A DNA stretch of 64,000 nucleotides from Hyphomicrobium sp. 99 (GTDB lineage Bacteria; Pseudomonadota; Alphaproteobacteria; Rhizobiales; Hyphomicrobiaceae). The notes below the pieces were generated by a model that was given only the letters and a program-made list of their open reading frames with translations, made no database searches and was not told where the DNA came from. The stretch spans positions 1,240,001 to 1,304,000 of the forward strand of contig NZ_KQ031382.1 in NCBI RefSeq assembly GCF_000384335.2, written 5' to 3'. Both the position numbers and the translations under genes were made by a program. Numbering within the stretch: the first letter of the stretch is position 1; the number at the start of each line of letters is the position of its first letter. Below, one piece after another: positions 42,301 to 50,672 of this stretch.

Positions 42301-43743
42301 CTAACCGGCGCTCGGCATGACCGTCGCTGCAATCGTCTCGCGCAATATTTTTGCCTGATCGCGTTTCGCGAACACTTCGAACGCGCGCCGTTCAAGTTCC
42401 CGGCGACGCGGCTCGTCGCGAACGAGTGCAACGCAGCTCGAAACGAGATCCTCGTACGGCACCGACAGCATCGCGCTTTTGATATCCTCGTCGATCTCCG
42501 TCCGAGGACCGCATTCGGTTACGACAGCTTTACGGTTCGCGAGCAGATACGAGGTCCGGACGATCTCGTGAATGCTGTCCTCATAGAAGTGCATGTTGAG
42601 AACGACTTTTGCGTCCGCAATCGCCCGGTCGCGCGCGTCTCCATAAACGTTGAAGAGATGCTTCACGTTGAGACCAGCTGCACCGAGCGCTGCAAGAACC
42701 GCCTGACGGCGAGGGTTTGTACTGCCGTAGAAGAGAACGTCGATCGGCTGTGCGGAAGGGGGCAGATCGCGCGTCAGCTCCGGCGCATATCCGATACTGA
42801 CATGGCGGACATACGGGCTGCCCGTGAGCCGCCGCAGTTCATGGATGTTGCGAACGCTGTAATCCCAAACCGCGAGACGACGTAGGAGGCTGAGATAAAT
42901 TGGCCGCGAGCGTACGTCGAACCCTGCGACCTGCTCGAGATTGACGATTACCGTGTTCAGCGGAACCCGGTCCGCGAGTTCCTGCGAGTCGATAAGATGC
43001 GCGCCGAGAAGCAGATTGATGCCCGATGCATGCAGCGCATTGGTCTTGCGCTCGACCTCCACGCCAAGTGACCTGAGGCCGCTCTCGAAGCCCAGAGCGA
43101 GATCGTCGAATCCAGCCGAATGCGGATTGCCATCGGGCGAGATCGTGACGAGGCTGACGCGTCGCCAAGCCGGAGGGATGAGGTCCGTGCTTAGGAAATC
43201 CAGTTCGAACAGGTCCGCATCCGGGCGCGCCGCGGGTTTAACTGTCGGCAAAGGCGCGACGGTCGCCGGCGCCGTTTGACCGCCCGAACGCCGCGCAACG
43301 GCGTTTTGCAGCTTGCTCTGAACCAAAGGCGCGGACGGATCGAGTTCCAACGCTGAGCTGAAGGCTTCGACGGCACCCTCGAACTGTCCGAGCTTGACGA
43401 AAATGTCGCCGAGCATTTCCCACGACGAAGCGGAATTGTAACCGAGGCTGATGGCTTTGCCTTTGGCGCGCGCCGCAAATTCGAGCTTGCCGAGTGGAAT
43501 GAGAACCGTCGCCAAAGCCTCATACGCATCGGCCGAGTCGGGCTCTTTCACGATCGCCTTGGCGAAGAGCTCCGCAGCAACATCAAGCTCGCCCAGGCGA
43601 GCGATCTGCAACCCATGAAGCAGCAATTCCGTGGCCGAAGCCGTGTAAGGATCGAACGGAGCGACGTCGCTCTGAGGGCCATCGGCGCGATCCGATTCAT
43701 CATCGATCAGATCGGACAGCGAAGGCCATTGGTTCGTTGCCAT
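42301..43743 (-). CDS. TPR protein with a glycosyltransferase-like domain
   Basis: The 480-residue protein has TPR repeats in its N-terminal third (for example ELDVAAELFAKAIVKEPDSADAYEALATVLIPLG, then QFEGAVEAFSSALELDPSAP). A glycosyltransferase GT-B-like C-terminal half follows. PIDVLFYGSTNPRRQAVLAAL and SIHEIVRTSYLLANRKAVVTECGPRTEID resemble the nucleotide-sugar binding part of Glyco_trans_1_2 proteins. The chosen ATG is at 43743 (MATNQWPSL). It is convergent with the glycosyltransferase gene before it. Such proteins often modify flagella or surface glycans; no target is evident here. Confidence 0.75.
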   Translation of the reverse strand: MATNQWPSLSDLIDDESDRADGPQSDVAPFDPYTASATELLLHGLQIARLGELDVAAELFAKAIVKEPDSADAYEALATVLIPLGKLEFAARAKGKAISLGYNSASSWEMLGDIFVKLGQFEGAVEAFSSALELDPSAPLVQSKLQNAVARRSGGQTAPATVAPLPTVKPAARPDADLFELDFLSTDLIPPAWRRVSLVTISPDGNPHSAGFDDLALGFESGLRSLGVEVERKTNALHASGINLLLGAHLIDSQELADRVPLNTVIVNLEQVAGFDVRSRPIYLSLLRRLAVWDYSVRNIHELRRLTGSPYVRHVSIGYAPELTRDLPPSAQPIDVLFYGSTNPRRQAVLAALGAAGLNVKHLFNVYGDARDRAIADAKVVLNMHFYEDSIHEIVRTSYLLANRKAVVTECGPRTEIDEDIKSAMLSVPYEDLVSSCVALVRDEPRRRELERRAFEVFAKRDQAKILRETIAATVMPSAG

Positions 43744-43859
43744 CGAATTCTCCGGACTAGCGCAATCAAGCAAGACTCCCCCGAAAAGCGGAGCCGCCGA
43801 GCGCATGTCCGATTTAGATGGGTAACCCTGCGCGAGACTGTCGCCCGCGGAGAGCCGGC

Positions 43860-44258
43860 TTAAGGCGATCCCTCACCGGAACGGTCCGCGCTGCGAGCGC
43901 GATTTGCAAGCGCCGAAATCGCCCGAACACGTAATTGTTCCAGAGCGGACGCCTGCTCAGATAGGAAGAGGTACGCCGGGTGCGCCTCGTCGAGGGGCGG
44001 CAGAAGCTTGATCCCTGCCTTGTGCCAAACGGACCAAACGATCTCGCCAGTCAGCAACATGTCGGGGGTGAAAGAGATCTCGATGGGATCTCCGGCGGCA
44101 AGACCCTGAATGCCATCGACCCGAAGTCCGGAAATGGAAAAATCGACGACCTGCACATTCTGCGCGACGCCGCGGCATTCCAGGATCGCAGTAAAGCTCA
44201 CCCGCTGGCGATCGTCACGCCTGCGCAAAAAAATTCTAGCCAAGGCCACAGGCCGCAT
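43860..44258 (-). CDS. PilZ-domain c-di-GMP-binding protein
   Basis: The 132-residue product is a stand-alone PilZ domain. The c-di-GMP signature is intact: an RxxxR motif in LRRRDDRQRVSF and DxSxxG in VVDFSISGLRVDG. It probably converts c-di-GMP levels into changes in a surface process. It lies next to surface-glycan genes, and a GGDEF-EAL protein is encoded 8 kb away. The ATG at 44258 gives a full domain. Confidence 0.9.
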   Translation of the reverse strand: MRPVALARIFLRRRDDRQRVSFTAILECRGVAQNVQVVDFSISGLRVDGIQGLAAGDPIEISFTPDMLLTGEIVWSVWHKAGIKLLPPLDEAHPAYLFLSEQASALEQLRVRAISALANRARSADRSGEGSP

Positions 44259-44454
44259 CCGCCACCGCTCTAAATTAACGCAAACATGATCCCAAGGTAC
44301 TATTTAAGTGTTATCGGAAGGTTGCGACGGACGTGAAAAGGCGCACGAAAAACACCTTCTACAGCTGATAATAATGCCAAATACGAGCAATCTTGCATTT
44401 TTCCGCAAGGCACTAGTTAATTAAGATTAATACGAGCGATTCGAGGAGAATTAC

Positions 44455-44697
44455 ATGCGACCAGAGCTTGAGGCAGTTCTTGAGGCATACCGGCAGGACG
44501 CCGCCGTCGAGGAGCAATTAATTCAGGAGATTCTCACCGTGCTGGCCGTAACCGGCGCGGCGCGCAAACGTACTATCCAGGAGCTATCGCAAGTCGTCAG
44601 CCGCCACACCATCAAGGCAGCGGAAGATCGCGACTATCGACAGGGTACGGACGAACTCGCCCGTTACGATTTTCACCAGCCGCTAAGGCAGATGTAG
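44455..44697 (+). CDS. Small hypothetical protein, helical
   Basis: The 80-residue product is Glu/Ala/Gln-rich and probably all helical (ELEAVLEAYRQDAAVEEQLIQEILTVLAVTG), with a basic and then acidic second half. A strong site GAGGAGA lies about eight bases before ATG 44455. It has no signal peptide or cysteine. The AT-rich upstream region has three TTAA words (44417, 44421, 44427) but not in the seven-base CtrA spacing. The function is unknown. Confidence 0.6.
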   Translation: MRPELEAVLEAYRQDAAVEEQLIQEILTVLAVTGAARKRTIQELSQVVSRHTIKAAEDRDYRQGTDELARYDFHQPLRQM

Positions 44698-44710
44698 TGC
44701 GCGGGGCGCG

Positions 44711-44769
44711 GCACGGTCGATTTTGGGGCGCGACGGTGATCGCTCGTGCTTCCCGGGATGCGACCGTGC
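44711..44769. repeat. 9-bp inverted repeat flanking a 41-nt loop
   Basis: GCACGGTCG (44711-44719) and CGACCGTGC (44761-44769) are perfect inverted arms 13 bp after the small gene's stop. The intervening 41 nt are GC-rich and could fold internally. It may be a terminator-like structure, or a small structured RNA. Confidence 0.35.
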
Positions 44770-44861
44770 AAATATCTTTATGACAGAGCACAATCGAGCA
44801 TTCTGGCCTCGGTCGTCGTCTCAAAGGGAATGTATCGGGTGACTGAACGAGAAATGAAAAC

Positions 44862-45371
44862 ATGAAAAATTTTCTCTCTCTCGTTACCCGCATATGCACT
44901 GAAATTGCTGAGACAACAAGCAATGTGACGCAAGCGGCCTGGCCCAGCCGCCATGCATCGTCAGTCGCGCCGGTTGTTAAGAATAGGCCTGGAAATGCCG
45001 CTGATACCCAAGCCAACGGCTCGAGCCCGCGCCCGTCCAGATTGGAAAGACAACCCGTATCCGAGACTTCTGAAACATCTCCCGAATATGGAATTGAAAA
45101 TCGGGACGCGCCTGAGTTCGACGTTGCGAGCTTTTGTTCGGAGCTCGACGCATGGCGCGCTTCGCTGAGATCGCAGCGGACAAGGTCCGCCGAAAGCGAA
45201 CATCAATCCTCCGCTAAGCAAGAGTCGCCTGCCGCAAGTTCTCGCACTGCGTTGCTGCCCCGTGGCCCCAATAACTCATCCGCGTCTCTTGAGAGCGACG
45301 TGGCGCAAGCCGTTCGAAGAATTGATCACGGCCAGCTCTTCCGCTCGCTCGCACACTTGTCCCACGCTTAA
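44862..45371 (+). CDS. Hypothetical Ser-rich protein
   Basis: The 169-residue product begins MKNFLSLVTRICTEIAETTS and is then Ser/Arg/Ala-rich, with low-complexity stretches and a short helical end (ESDVAQAVRRIDHGQLFRSLAHLSHA). It has no membrane helix or signal peptide and is probably mostly disordered. The ribosome site is weak. It overlaps no better gene. I do not recognise it, and translation is uncertain. Confidence 0.45.
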   Translation: MKNFLSLVTRICTEIAETTSNVTQAAWPSRHASSVAPVVKNRPGNAADTQANGSSPRPSRLERQPVSETSETSPEYGIENRDAPEFDVASFCSELDAWRASLRSQRTRSAESEHQSSAKQESPAASSRTALLPRGPNNSSASLESDVAQAVRRIDHGQLFRSLAHLSHA

Positions 45372-45706
45372 CAACCAATTGATCATACTCGAACGGAGTG
45401 CATCGCGCGGCGGCTGAGCCGCGCGGGCGCCCGATTGTTTCACGTTCGTTTCTCTTTCTGCGCAGCAGGCTGAGACGATCAAGCCACTATGTGCGCGGAA
45501 TTCTCTTCGCAGGCGACAAATTCTGTGAAGCCCACCCACAAAGCAGTGGGCGGACGCTTTTCTCGGTACTACTCATATAGTACCTAAGAACTACAACTCG
45601 CGATTCGCAGCAGCGCGGCTGCTCTGACAATGTTCATCGGAAAGCACCCGCTTTTCCGAGCGCGAGACTGCGCGTGCTGCGTTCCGAACATTTGGGGAGA
45701 CATTTC
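45372..45706. other. Upstream region of the autotransporter gene, two inverted repeats
   Basis: These 335 bp carry no confident ORF. Visible structures are an 8-bp GC hairpin (45404-45411 with 45418-45425), a 6-bp stem GCCCAC/GTGGGC (45530-45535 with 45546-45551), and an inverted repeat GGTACT-N8-AGTACC (45565-45584) about 120 bp before the autotransporter start. The last of these could be an operator. GGGGAGA near 45694 is the ribosome site of the next gene. Confidence 0.45.
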
Positions 45707-48700
45707 ATGGATCGCAAGCGCGCATCTGTGCCTGCCAAACCTGGCCAAAACGCCGACACCTGGAAATTCGTTTTTGGACAACGGCGACCCGAACGGGCTC
45801 GTCTTCACGCCTTCGCCCCGCCGTCATGCTTCATATCGGCGTTGGCGCTGACGCTAGTTGTCGGCAGCGGGATCGCAGCGGCAGACCCCAGCGGCGGCGT
45901 TTATATCCACGATAAACATCATGCCCGGGTCAACAATGACGGTGATGACATCGTCAACACAGGAGGGCCGGGCGTCCGCATCGACAACATCAGCCGCGAT
46001 GCATCTGTCAAAAATCGCGGAGGCGAAATCAAGGGCTCCGATGAAGGGATATTGATTACCGACGTCGAAGGCGACATCCGCATCGATAATCGTTTTAGGG
46101 GAAAAATCATTGGTCGCGGCTATGACGGCATCAATATCGACGACGCAGGGTCCGACGTTTCCATCGACAATCGCTTCAGGGGCAGGATCGAAGGGCACTA
46201 CGATGGCGTGCACATTCGCGACGTTGATGATCGCGTAACGATAGATAATCGCTTTGGCGGTACCATAATCGGCAAGCACGACGACGGCATCGATATCGGG
46301 CGTGTTAATGATGATGTGAAAATCGATAACAGCTTCGGCGGCCGGATAGCAGGCCGCGACGACGGCATCGATATTAGCGACGTCCGCGACGACGTGACGA
46401 TCGACAATCATTCAGGCGGTAGAATTTCCGGCGGAGATTCGGGCGTAGAAATTTACAAGGTCCGCGGCGATGTGAAGATATCAAACAACGACGGAAGGAT
46501 TTCTGGCCGCGACGACAGCGGCATCGATATTTCAAGAGTCCGCGGCGATGTTAAGATCGATAGCGTCGGCGGTGAGATCACTGGTGGCGACGATGGCATA
46601 CACGTGCGCGATGTTCGCGACGACATCAGCATCAACAATAGCCGCGGAGGCCGGATCACCGGGCGAGACGACGACGGCATCGACATCGAGGATGTCGACG
46701 ATGTCCGCATCGATAATCGCTTCGGCGGCAAGATTAAGGGCCGCGATAACGGTATCCAGATTGAGGATGCCGATGATGTGAGGATTACCAACAGTTCGGG
46801 CGGTAGCATCCGCGGGCGGAATGGCGATGGCATTCACATTGAAGACACCGATGGCTCAGTAAGTATCGACAATAAGCGCAGAGGACGGATTGAAGGCCGC
46901 GACGACGGTATTCACATCGAAGACACCGAAGACGAAGTCGCTATCGACAACCGGTACGGCGGCAGTATCAAAGGTGAACGCGGAAACGGCGTTGATGTCC
47001 GTAACGTCGATGATGACGTCCGCATTGACAATCGCTTCGGCGGCAAGATCACGGGTCGCGATGACGGCGTGAAAATCAGGAATGTCGACGATGATGTCAT
47101 CATCTCGAACAGCTACGGTGGGAAAATTCGCGGCGAAAGAGGAGACGGCGTCAACGTCAGTCATGTTGATGGCGATGTCGAAATCGAGAATCGGAGAGGC
47201 TCGATCAAGGGGCGGGACGACGGCATCAAGATCAGCCGCGTCGATGGCGACGTCTGGATCGATAACGACGACGGCAGGATCGAGGGTCGTCGTGGTACCG
47301 GCGTCGATGTTAGGGCTGACGGATCCGTCACGATAGACAACGGCGACGGCACGATCAAAGGCCGCAGAAGCGCGATTGCCATCAATGCCGATTCCGCAAC
47401 AATTAATTCGTCCGGATTGATCGAAAGCTCTGGAAGGCACGGTGCAACAATCGAGCTTTCGACTGACGATGGGGCGACGATCAACAACTACGCTGAAGGC
47501 CTCATTCGCACCTCACGCGCGTTGACTGGAGATCTGATTGTTGAAGCCCGAGGCGGCGCCGTCACGATCAACAACGACGGCACGATGATCGGACGCATAG
47601 ATCTTTCCGCCGCGGGCGACACGTATGCGGCAAACACCTTCAACAACACGAGCAACGATAGCTGGCACTTCACCGGCACAAGTGACCTTGGTGGCGGCTT
47701 CGCTGATGCGTTCAACAACACCGGGACAATCTACACTACCGATCCGAACAACCCGGCCTATAACGACACCACGGTTCTAACGGGCGTCGAATACTTCAAC
47801 AACGGGGGTGGCGGCGCCACAGGCACAATCGATCTGCAGGACGGCTACACGGGTGATGTATTTATTCTCGAGCCGACTGACGGTGGCGCTCTGACCTATC
47901 ACGGCGCAGTTGGTGAAAGTGCGTTGAAGGTGGATGCCTTCCTCGGAGGACCATCGACTTCAAGTTCCGACGTGCTTGTGATCGATGGCGATGTGACGGG
48001 TTCGACCGCGATCTATGTCAACAACGTCGATGCTGGTTTCGGCGCCTACAATCCCAACGGCATCCTCGTCGTGGAGGCCACCGGCTCGCTGCCGGCAGGA
48101 AGTTTCTTCCTCGCCAAAGGTCCCATTGATACGGGCATGTTTTCATACGATCTCTATCTCAACGGTTCGAACGAATGGGTTCTCGCCAGCGCGCCGAATC
48201 ATACGTTCTTCGAGCTGCCCAGTTTGACGTCGGCGGCTCAATCGATCTGGCACAACGCAGCGGGCGCGTGGCTCGATCGAACGGCCGACTTGCGCACGGC
48301 ACTGAATGAGACGTGTGCGCCCGTCAGCCTCAAAGATCCGAACGCCGGATGCACAAAGCCTTCGTCTGGAGTTTGGGCCAAGGTGCTGGGCGCATCGGAA
48401 TCGCGGTCTACGAACCACGCGTTCACACTGATGAATTCGACCGAACGACATTCCGTCGCCACCCAGATGGACGGCGGCGGCGTCATCGGTGGCTACGACT
48501 TTATCCGCAGCACCGAATCTGGAAATGGCATCTGGATGGCCGGCATAATGGGCGGCTATCTAAGATCTGAATTGAATTTCGATCACTCAGCAAACAGTGC
48601 TGATTTCCAGAGCGGCGCCGTGGGTGCCTACGTAACCTACCTGCAAGGCGGGTGGTTCATCGACGGTCAGTTCATGGCAAATCTCGGGAACGTCAAATAC

Positions 48701-49195
48701 TCCGGAAGTCAGTCTGTAAATGAACACGCAAGTCTGACGGCCATCGGCGGCGTCATCGATGTCGGGTATCGCACGACGTACGGCAATACCTTCATCGAAC
48801 CGGGAGCGACCCTCTCCTATGTCAACGCCAACATAGACACGATGGATCTCTACGATGCTTCGGTGAACTTCTCGAATGGCGATAGCTTGCGCGGCCGTCT
48901 CGGTGTGCGTCTTGGAACCGGGATCGCGAAAGAGAAAGCAAAGTACGAGCCGTTCATCGGTGTAAGCGCACTCTACGAATTTCTCGGTAACAACACGGCA
49001 GACGTGACGAGTGGCGATTACGTGCTCAAGGCGGCAGATGATCTAACTGGCGCGCTTGGTGAGGTCACGGGCGGCGTCAACGTCTTCAGCCTGACTGGCA
49101 ATGGCCTTAGCGCCTTCGCCAAGGGCAACGTGCAATTCGGAAAAGATGATTTCGTCGGATACGGCGGAAGCCTCGGCGTCCGGGTCGACTGGTGA
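45707..49195 (+). CDS. Autotransporter with acidic repeat passenger (type Va secretion)
   Basis: The 1162-residue protein is secreted through its own C-terminal beta-barrel. An extended signal peptide (about residues 1-65, ending GSGIAAADPSGG) has a long N-terminal basic stretch before the hydrophobic core. The passenger has about 18 units of roughly 26 residues following the pattern DDGIDI..V.DDV.IDNRFGG.I.GR. These probably form a parallel beta-helix, about 550 residues long. A linker with Asn/Thr-rich strands follows, then the autotransporter beta-domain from about residue 885 (GVWAKVLGASESRS) to the terminal aromatic GGSLGVRVDW. GGGGAGA precedes the ATG at 45707; the frame opens 11 codons earlier. 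The passenger's ligand is unknown. The many DDG and DxD turns might bind calcium, which is inference. Confidence 0.9.
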   Translation: MDRKRASVPAKPGQNADTWKFVFGQRRPERARLHAFAPPSCFISALALTLVVGSGIAAADPSGGVYIHDKHHARVNNDGDDIVNTGGPGVRIDNISRDASVKNRGGEIKGSDEGILITDVEGDIRIDNRFRGKIIGRGYDGINIDDAGSDVSIDNRFRGRIEGHYDGVHIRDVDDRVTIDNRFGGTIIGKHDDGIDIGRVNDDVKIDNSFGGRIAGRDDGIDISDVRDDVTIDNHSGGRISGGDSGVEIYKVRGDVKISNNDGRISGRDDSGIDISRVRGDVKIDSVGGEITGGDDGIHVRDVRDDISINNSRGGRITGRDDDGIDIEDVDDVRIDNRFGGKIKGRDNGIQIEDADDVRITNSSGGSIRGRNGDGIHIEDTDGSVSIDNKRRGRIEGRDDGIHIEDTEDEVAIDNRYGGSIKGERGNGVDVRNVDDDVRIDNRFGGKITGRDDGVKIRNVDDDVIISNSYGGKIRGERGDGVNVSHVDGDVEIENRRGSIKGRDDGIKISRVDGDVWIDNDDGRIEGRRGTGVDVRADGSVTIDNGDGTIKGRRSAIAINADSATINSSGLIESSGRHGATIELSTDDGATINNYAEGLIRTSRALTGDLIVEARGGAVTINNDGTMIGRIDLSAAGDTYAANTFNNTSNDSWHFTGTSDLGGGFADAFNNTGTIYTTDPNNPAYNDTTVLTGVEYFNNGGGGATGTIDLQDGYTGDVFILEPTDGGALTYHGAVGESALKVDAFLGGPSTSSSDVLVIDGDVTGSTAIYVNNVDAGFGAYNPNGILVVEATGSLPAGSFFLAKGPIDTGMFSYDLYLNGSNEWVLASAPNHTFFELPSLTSAAQSIWHNAAGAWLDRTADLRTALNETCAPVSLKDPNAGCTKPSSGVWAKVLGASESRSTNHAFTLMNSTERHSVATQMDGGGVIGGYDFIRSTESGNGIWMAGIMGGYLRSELNFDHSANSADFQSGAVGAYVTYLQGGWFIDGQFMANLGNVKYSGSQSVNEHASLTAIGGVIDVGYRTTYGNTFIEPGATLSYVNANIDTMDLYDASVNFSNGDSLRGRLGVRLGTGIAKEKAKYEPFIGVSALYEFLGNNTADVTSGDYVLKAADDLTGALGEVTGGVNVFSLTGNGLSAFAKGNVQFGKDDFVGYGGSLGVRVDW
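45970..47360 (+). repeat. In-frame tandem repeats in the autotransporter passenger
   Basis: About 18 degenerate repeats, average length about 77 bp (26 codons), run without a frameshift. The core of each is DG(I/V)xIxxVxxDVxIDNxxGGxIxGR. Some units carry Ser/Asn variants or lose the GG. Repeats are clearest at the protein level; codons vary, so this is an old, diverged array rather than a recently expanded one. Confidence 0.9.
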
Positions 49196-49203
49196 GGTTG
49201 GGT

Positions 49204-49234
49204 CGGAGGGCGATCAGCTCCCGATCGCCCTCCG
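49204..49234 (+). terminator. 12-bp hairpin after the autotransporter gene
   Basis: The perfect 12-bp stem CGGAGGGCGATC/GATCGCCCTCCG (49204-49215 with 49223-49234), loop 7 nt, starts nine bases after the stop. It is followed by GC-rich sequence without a T-run. It is likely a transcription end point or 3' stabiliser. Confidence 0.55.
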
Positions 49235-49295
49235 GCCGCGTCCCCGAGTGCCGCTTTCCCCCAAATTGCGTGTGTCATTCATTGGAGATGTTGAG

Positions 49296-49835
49296 ATGAA
49301 AAAATCCATTCTGCGTTTTTCGGCTTGTGCCGTGTTGGTCGCGTTCGCCTTCGCCGGCGTGGCGAGTGCGGAAGCTCCCGCGTCGATCGATGTCGCGAAG
49401 GCACAGCCGAGGAGCGAGATCATCGGCGACTGGCTGGTTGCCTGCGAGGCTCCGGTAAAGGGGCGCAAATCCTGCGGGCTGTCGCAAACCCTCGTAAGCG
49501 AAAAGCTGAAGACGACGGTCGGCATGCTGACGATTGGCAGGGATCAGACTGGTAAGCTCAAGGGATCACTTCGGTTGCCCGTCGGCGTTTCTCTGCCGGA
49601 GGGGGTGGTCGTAGACCTTGAGAACCAAGCTAGGTTGACAGTGCCGTACGCCGCCTGTCACCGGGCAGCATGCTTCGCATCATTCGATCTGACGGAGCCG
49701 ATACTCGCGCAGGTACGCAAGGCCTCAAAAATCTCCGCCACCGTGCAGAGCACTTCGAAAATGCCATTAAACCTTACCTTCTCCACGCGCGGGTTTCCTG
49801 ACGCCTACGCGGCCTACGTCAAGGAAAGCAAATAG
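49296..49835 (+). CDS. Invasion-associated locus B (IalB) family protein
   Basis: The 179-residue product has a signal peptide (MKKSILRFSACAVLVAFAFAGVASA) and an IalB domain with the hallmarks IIGDWLVACEAPVKGRKSCGLSQTLV and YAACHRAACFASFDL. Four cysteines probably form two disulfides. IalB was first found in Bartonella invasion of red cells, but the family is widespread in free-living alphaproteobacteria as a periplasmic or outer-membrane associated protein. The ATG at 49296 with TGGAGATG upstream is chosen. It follows the autotransporter gene, which could reflect a shared surface role. Confidence 0.88.
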   Translation: MKKSILRFSACAVLVAFAFAGVASAEAPASIDVAKAQPRSEIIGDWLVACEAPVKGRKSCGLSQTLVSEKLKTTVGMLTIGRDQTGKLKGSLRLPVGVSLPEGVVVDLENQARLTVPYAACHRAACFASFDLTEPILAQVRKASKISATVQSTSKMPLNLTFSTRGFPDAYAAYVKESK

Positions 49836-49956
49836 GCTTCGGTTTGGGTCATCCACCGACGATCACGACTGGAGCATAGTGAAGAATTGACCTCCGGAGG
49901 CATGTGAACTAGCACTTCGGAGTGCAATCGAAGGTTGCGGAGGCGAGACCGGGCTT

Positions 49957-50658
49957 ATGGACCATGAACGTGACGGCCCAACTCGGGCATTGACGGGAAA
50001 AGTCGCAGCGATCCCGTGCGCGACGACCGCATGCGGCGAAGATCTCACTGGACTGATTGTCGAGCAGGGCGGCCGGCTGGCACTCGGCGCGTCGCCTGCG
50101 AGGTTCGAAGCGCTCGACGCTAAAATCGATGGGCGCGAGGGCACGCACTGTCAGCCGGTGGATTTGGATCGGCCGAACTCGTTGCGCGAATTTTTCCAAA
50201 TCGCCTTCGCGCAGTTTGAGCGATTGGACGTTATTGTTCTGGAGCTGGCTCCATCGAAGCGGCAGCGGATGACAACCGAAAAGGCAATCGATCTGGGAAC
50301 GCGTCGGCTGCTCCACTGTCTCGACGCCGTGCTGCCCTACATCGATGGGGATCTGCACTTTATATGTGTGGCGCCCGCGTCTGGCCCTGCCGCGATACCG
50401 ATTGCGACTGCATTTCTCGCTGCCAAATTCGCGACGACGCAAGCAACCGCGGCGCCACGCATTCGCATGTCGATCGTTTCGCCACCCATGGAATCGTCAG
50501 TCGACGAGCTCTCGCTCGCGAGGACGGTCGTGCATCTTATGAAGGAAGCGAGGAGCCCAGACATCCTTGAGACGGTTCTCGCACCGCCAAGAAAACAGCG
50601 GCGCCTAACGCGCAGGCCGCGCCTCGATGCCACGAGCAAAATGAGTGTGCAAGCGTGA
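49957..50658 (+). CDS. Degenerate short-chain dehydrogenase (SDR) pseudoenzyme
   Basis: The 233-residue product aligns in layout with SDR proteins. It starts with ALTGKVAAIPCATTACGED where active SDRs have a TGxxxGxG cofactor loop. It continues with LDVIVLELA, the strand before the NNAG region, and has HFICVAPASGPAAIPIATAFLAAK near residues 134-157, where the catalytic Tyr of YxxxK is Phe153 and Lys157 remains. IRMSIVSPPMES matches the post-catalytic strand. The cofactor glycines and the Tyr are lost, so redox activity is unlikely; it may bind a partner or ligand. The basic C-terminal tail (PPRKQRRLTRRPRLD) is extra. GGAGGCGAG lies before ATG 49957. It is convergent with the LuxR gene. Confidence 0.72.
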   Translation: MDHERDGPTRALTGKVAAIPCATTACGEDLTGLIVEQGGRLALGASPARFEALDAKIDGREGTHCQPVDLDRPNSLREFFQIAFAQFERLDVIVLELAPSKRQRMTTEKAIDLGTRRLLHCLDAVLPYIDGDLHFICVAPASGPAAIPIATAFLAAKFATTQATAAPRIRMSIVSPPMESSVDELSLARTVVHLMKEARSPDILETVLAPPRKQRRLTRRPRLDATSKMSVQA

Positions 50659-50672
50659 CTATGTCGGACGCC

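Noticed and set aside
44417..44430. Possible CtrA box upstream of the small gene at 44455
   Set aside because: The TTAA words are separated by six, two or zero bases, not the seven of the CtrA consensus.
46856..47440. Minus-strand ORF of 194 codons within the autotransporter repeats
   Set aside because: The repeats make all frames periodic and stop-poor. It is a by-product of the passenger repeats.
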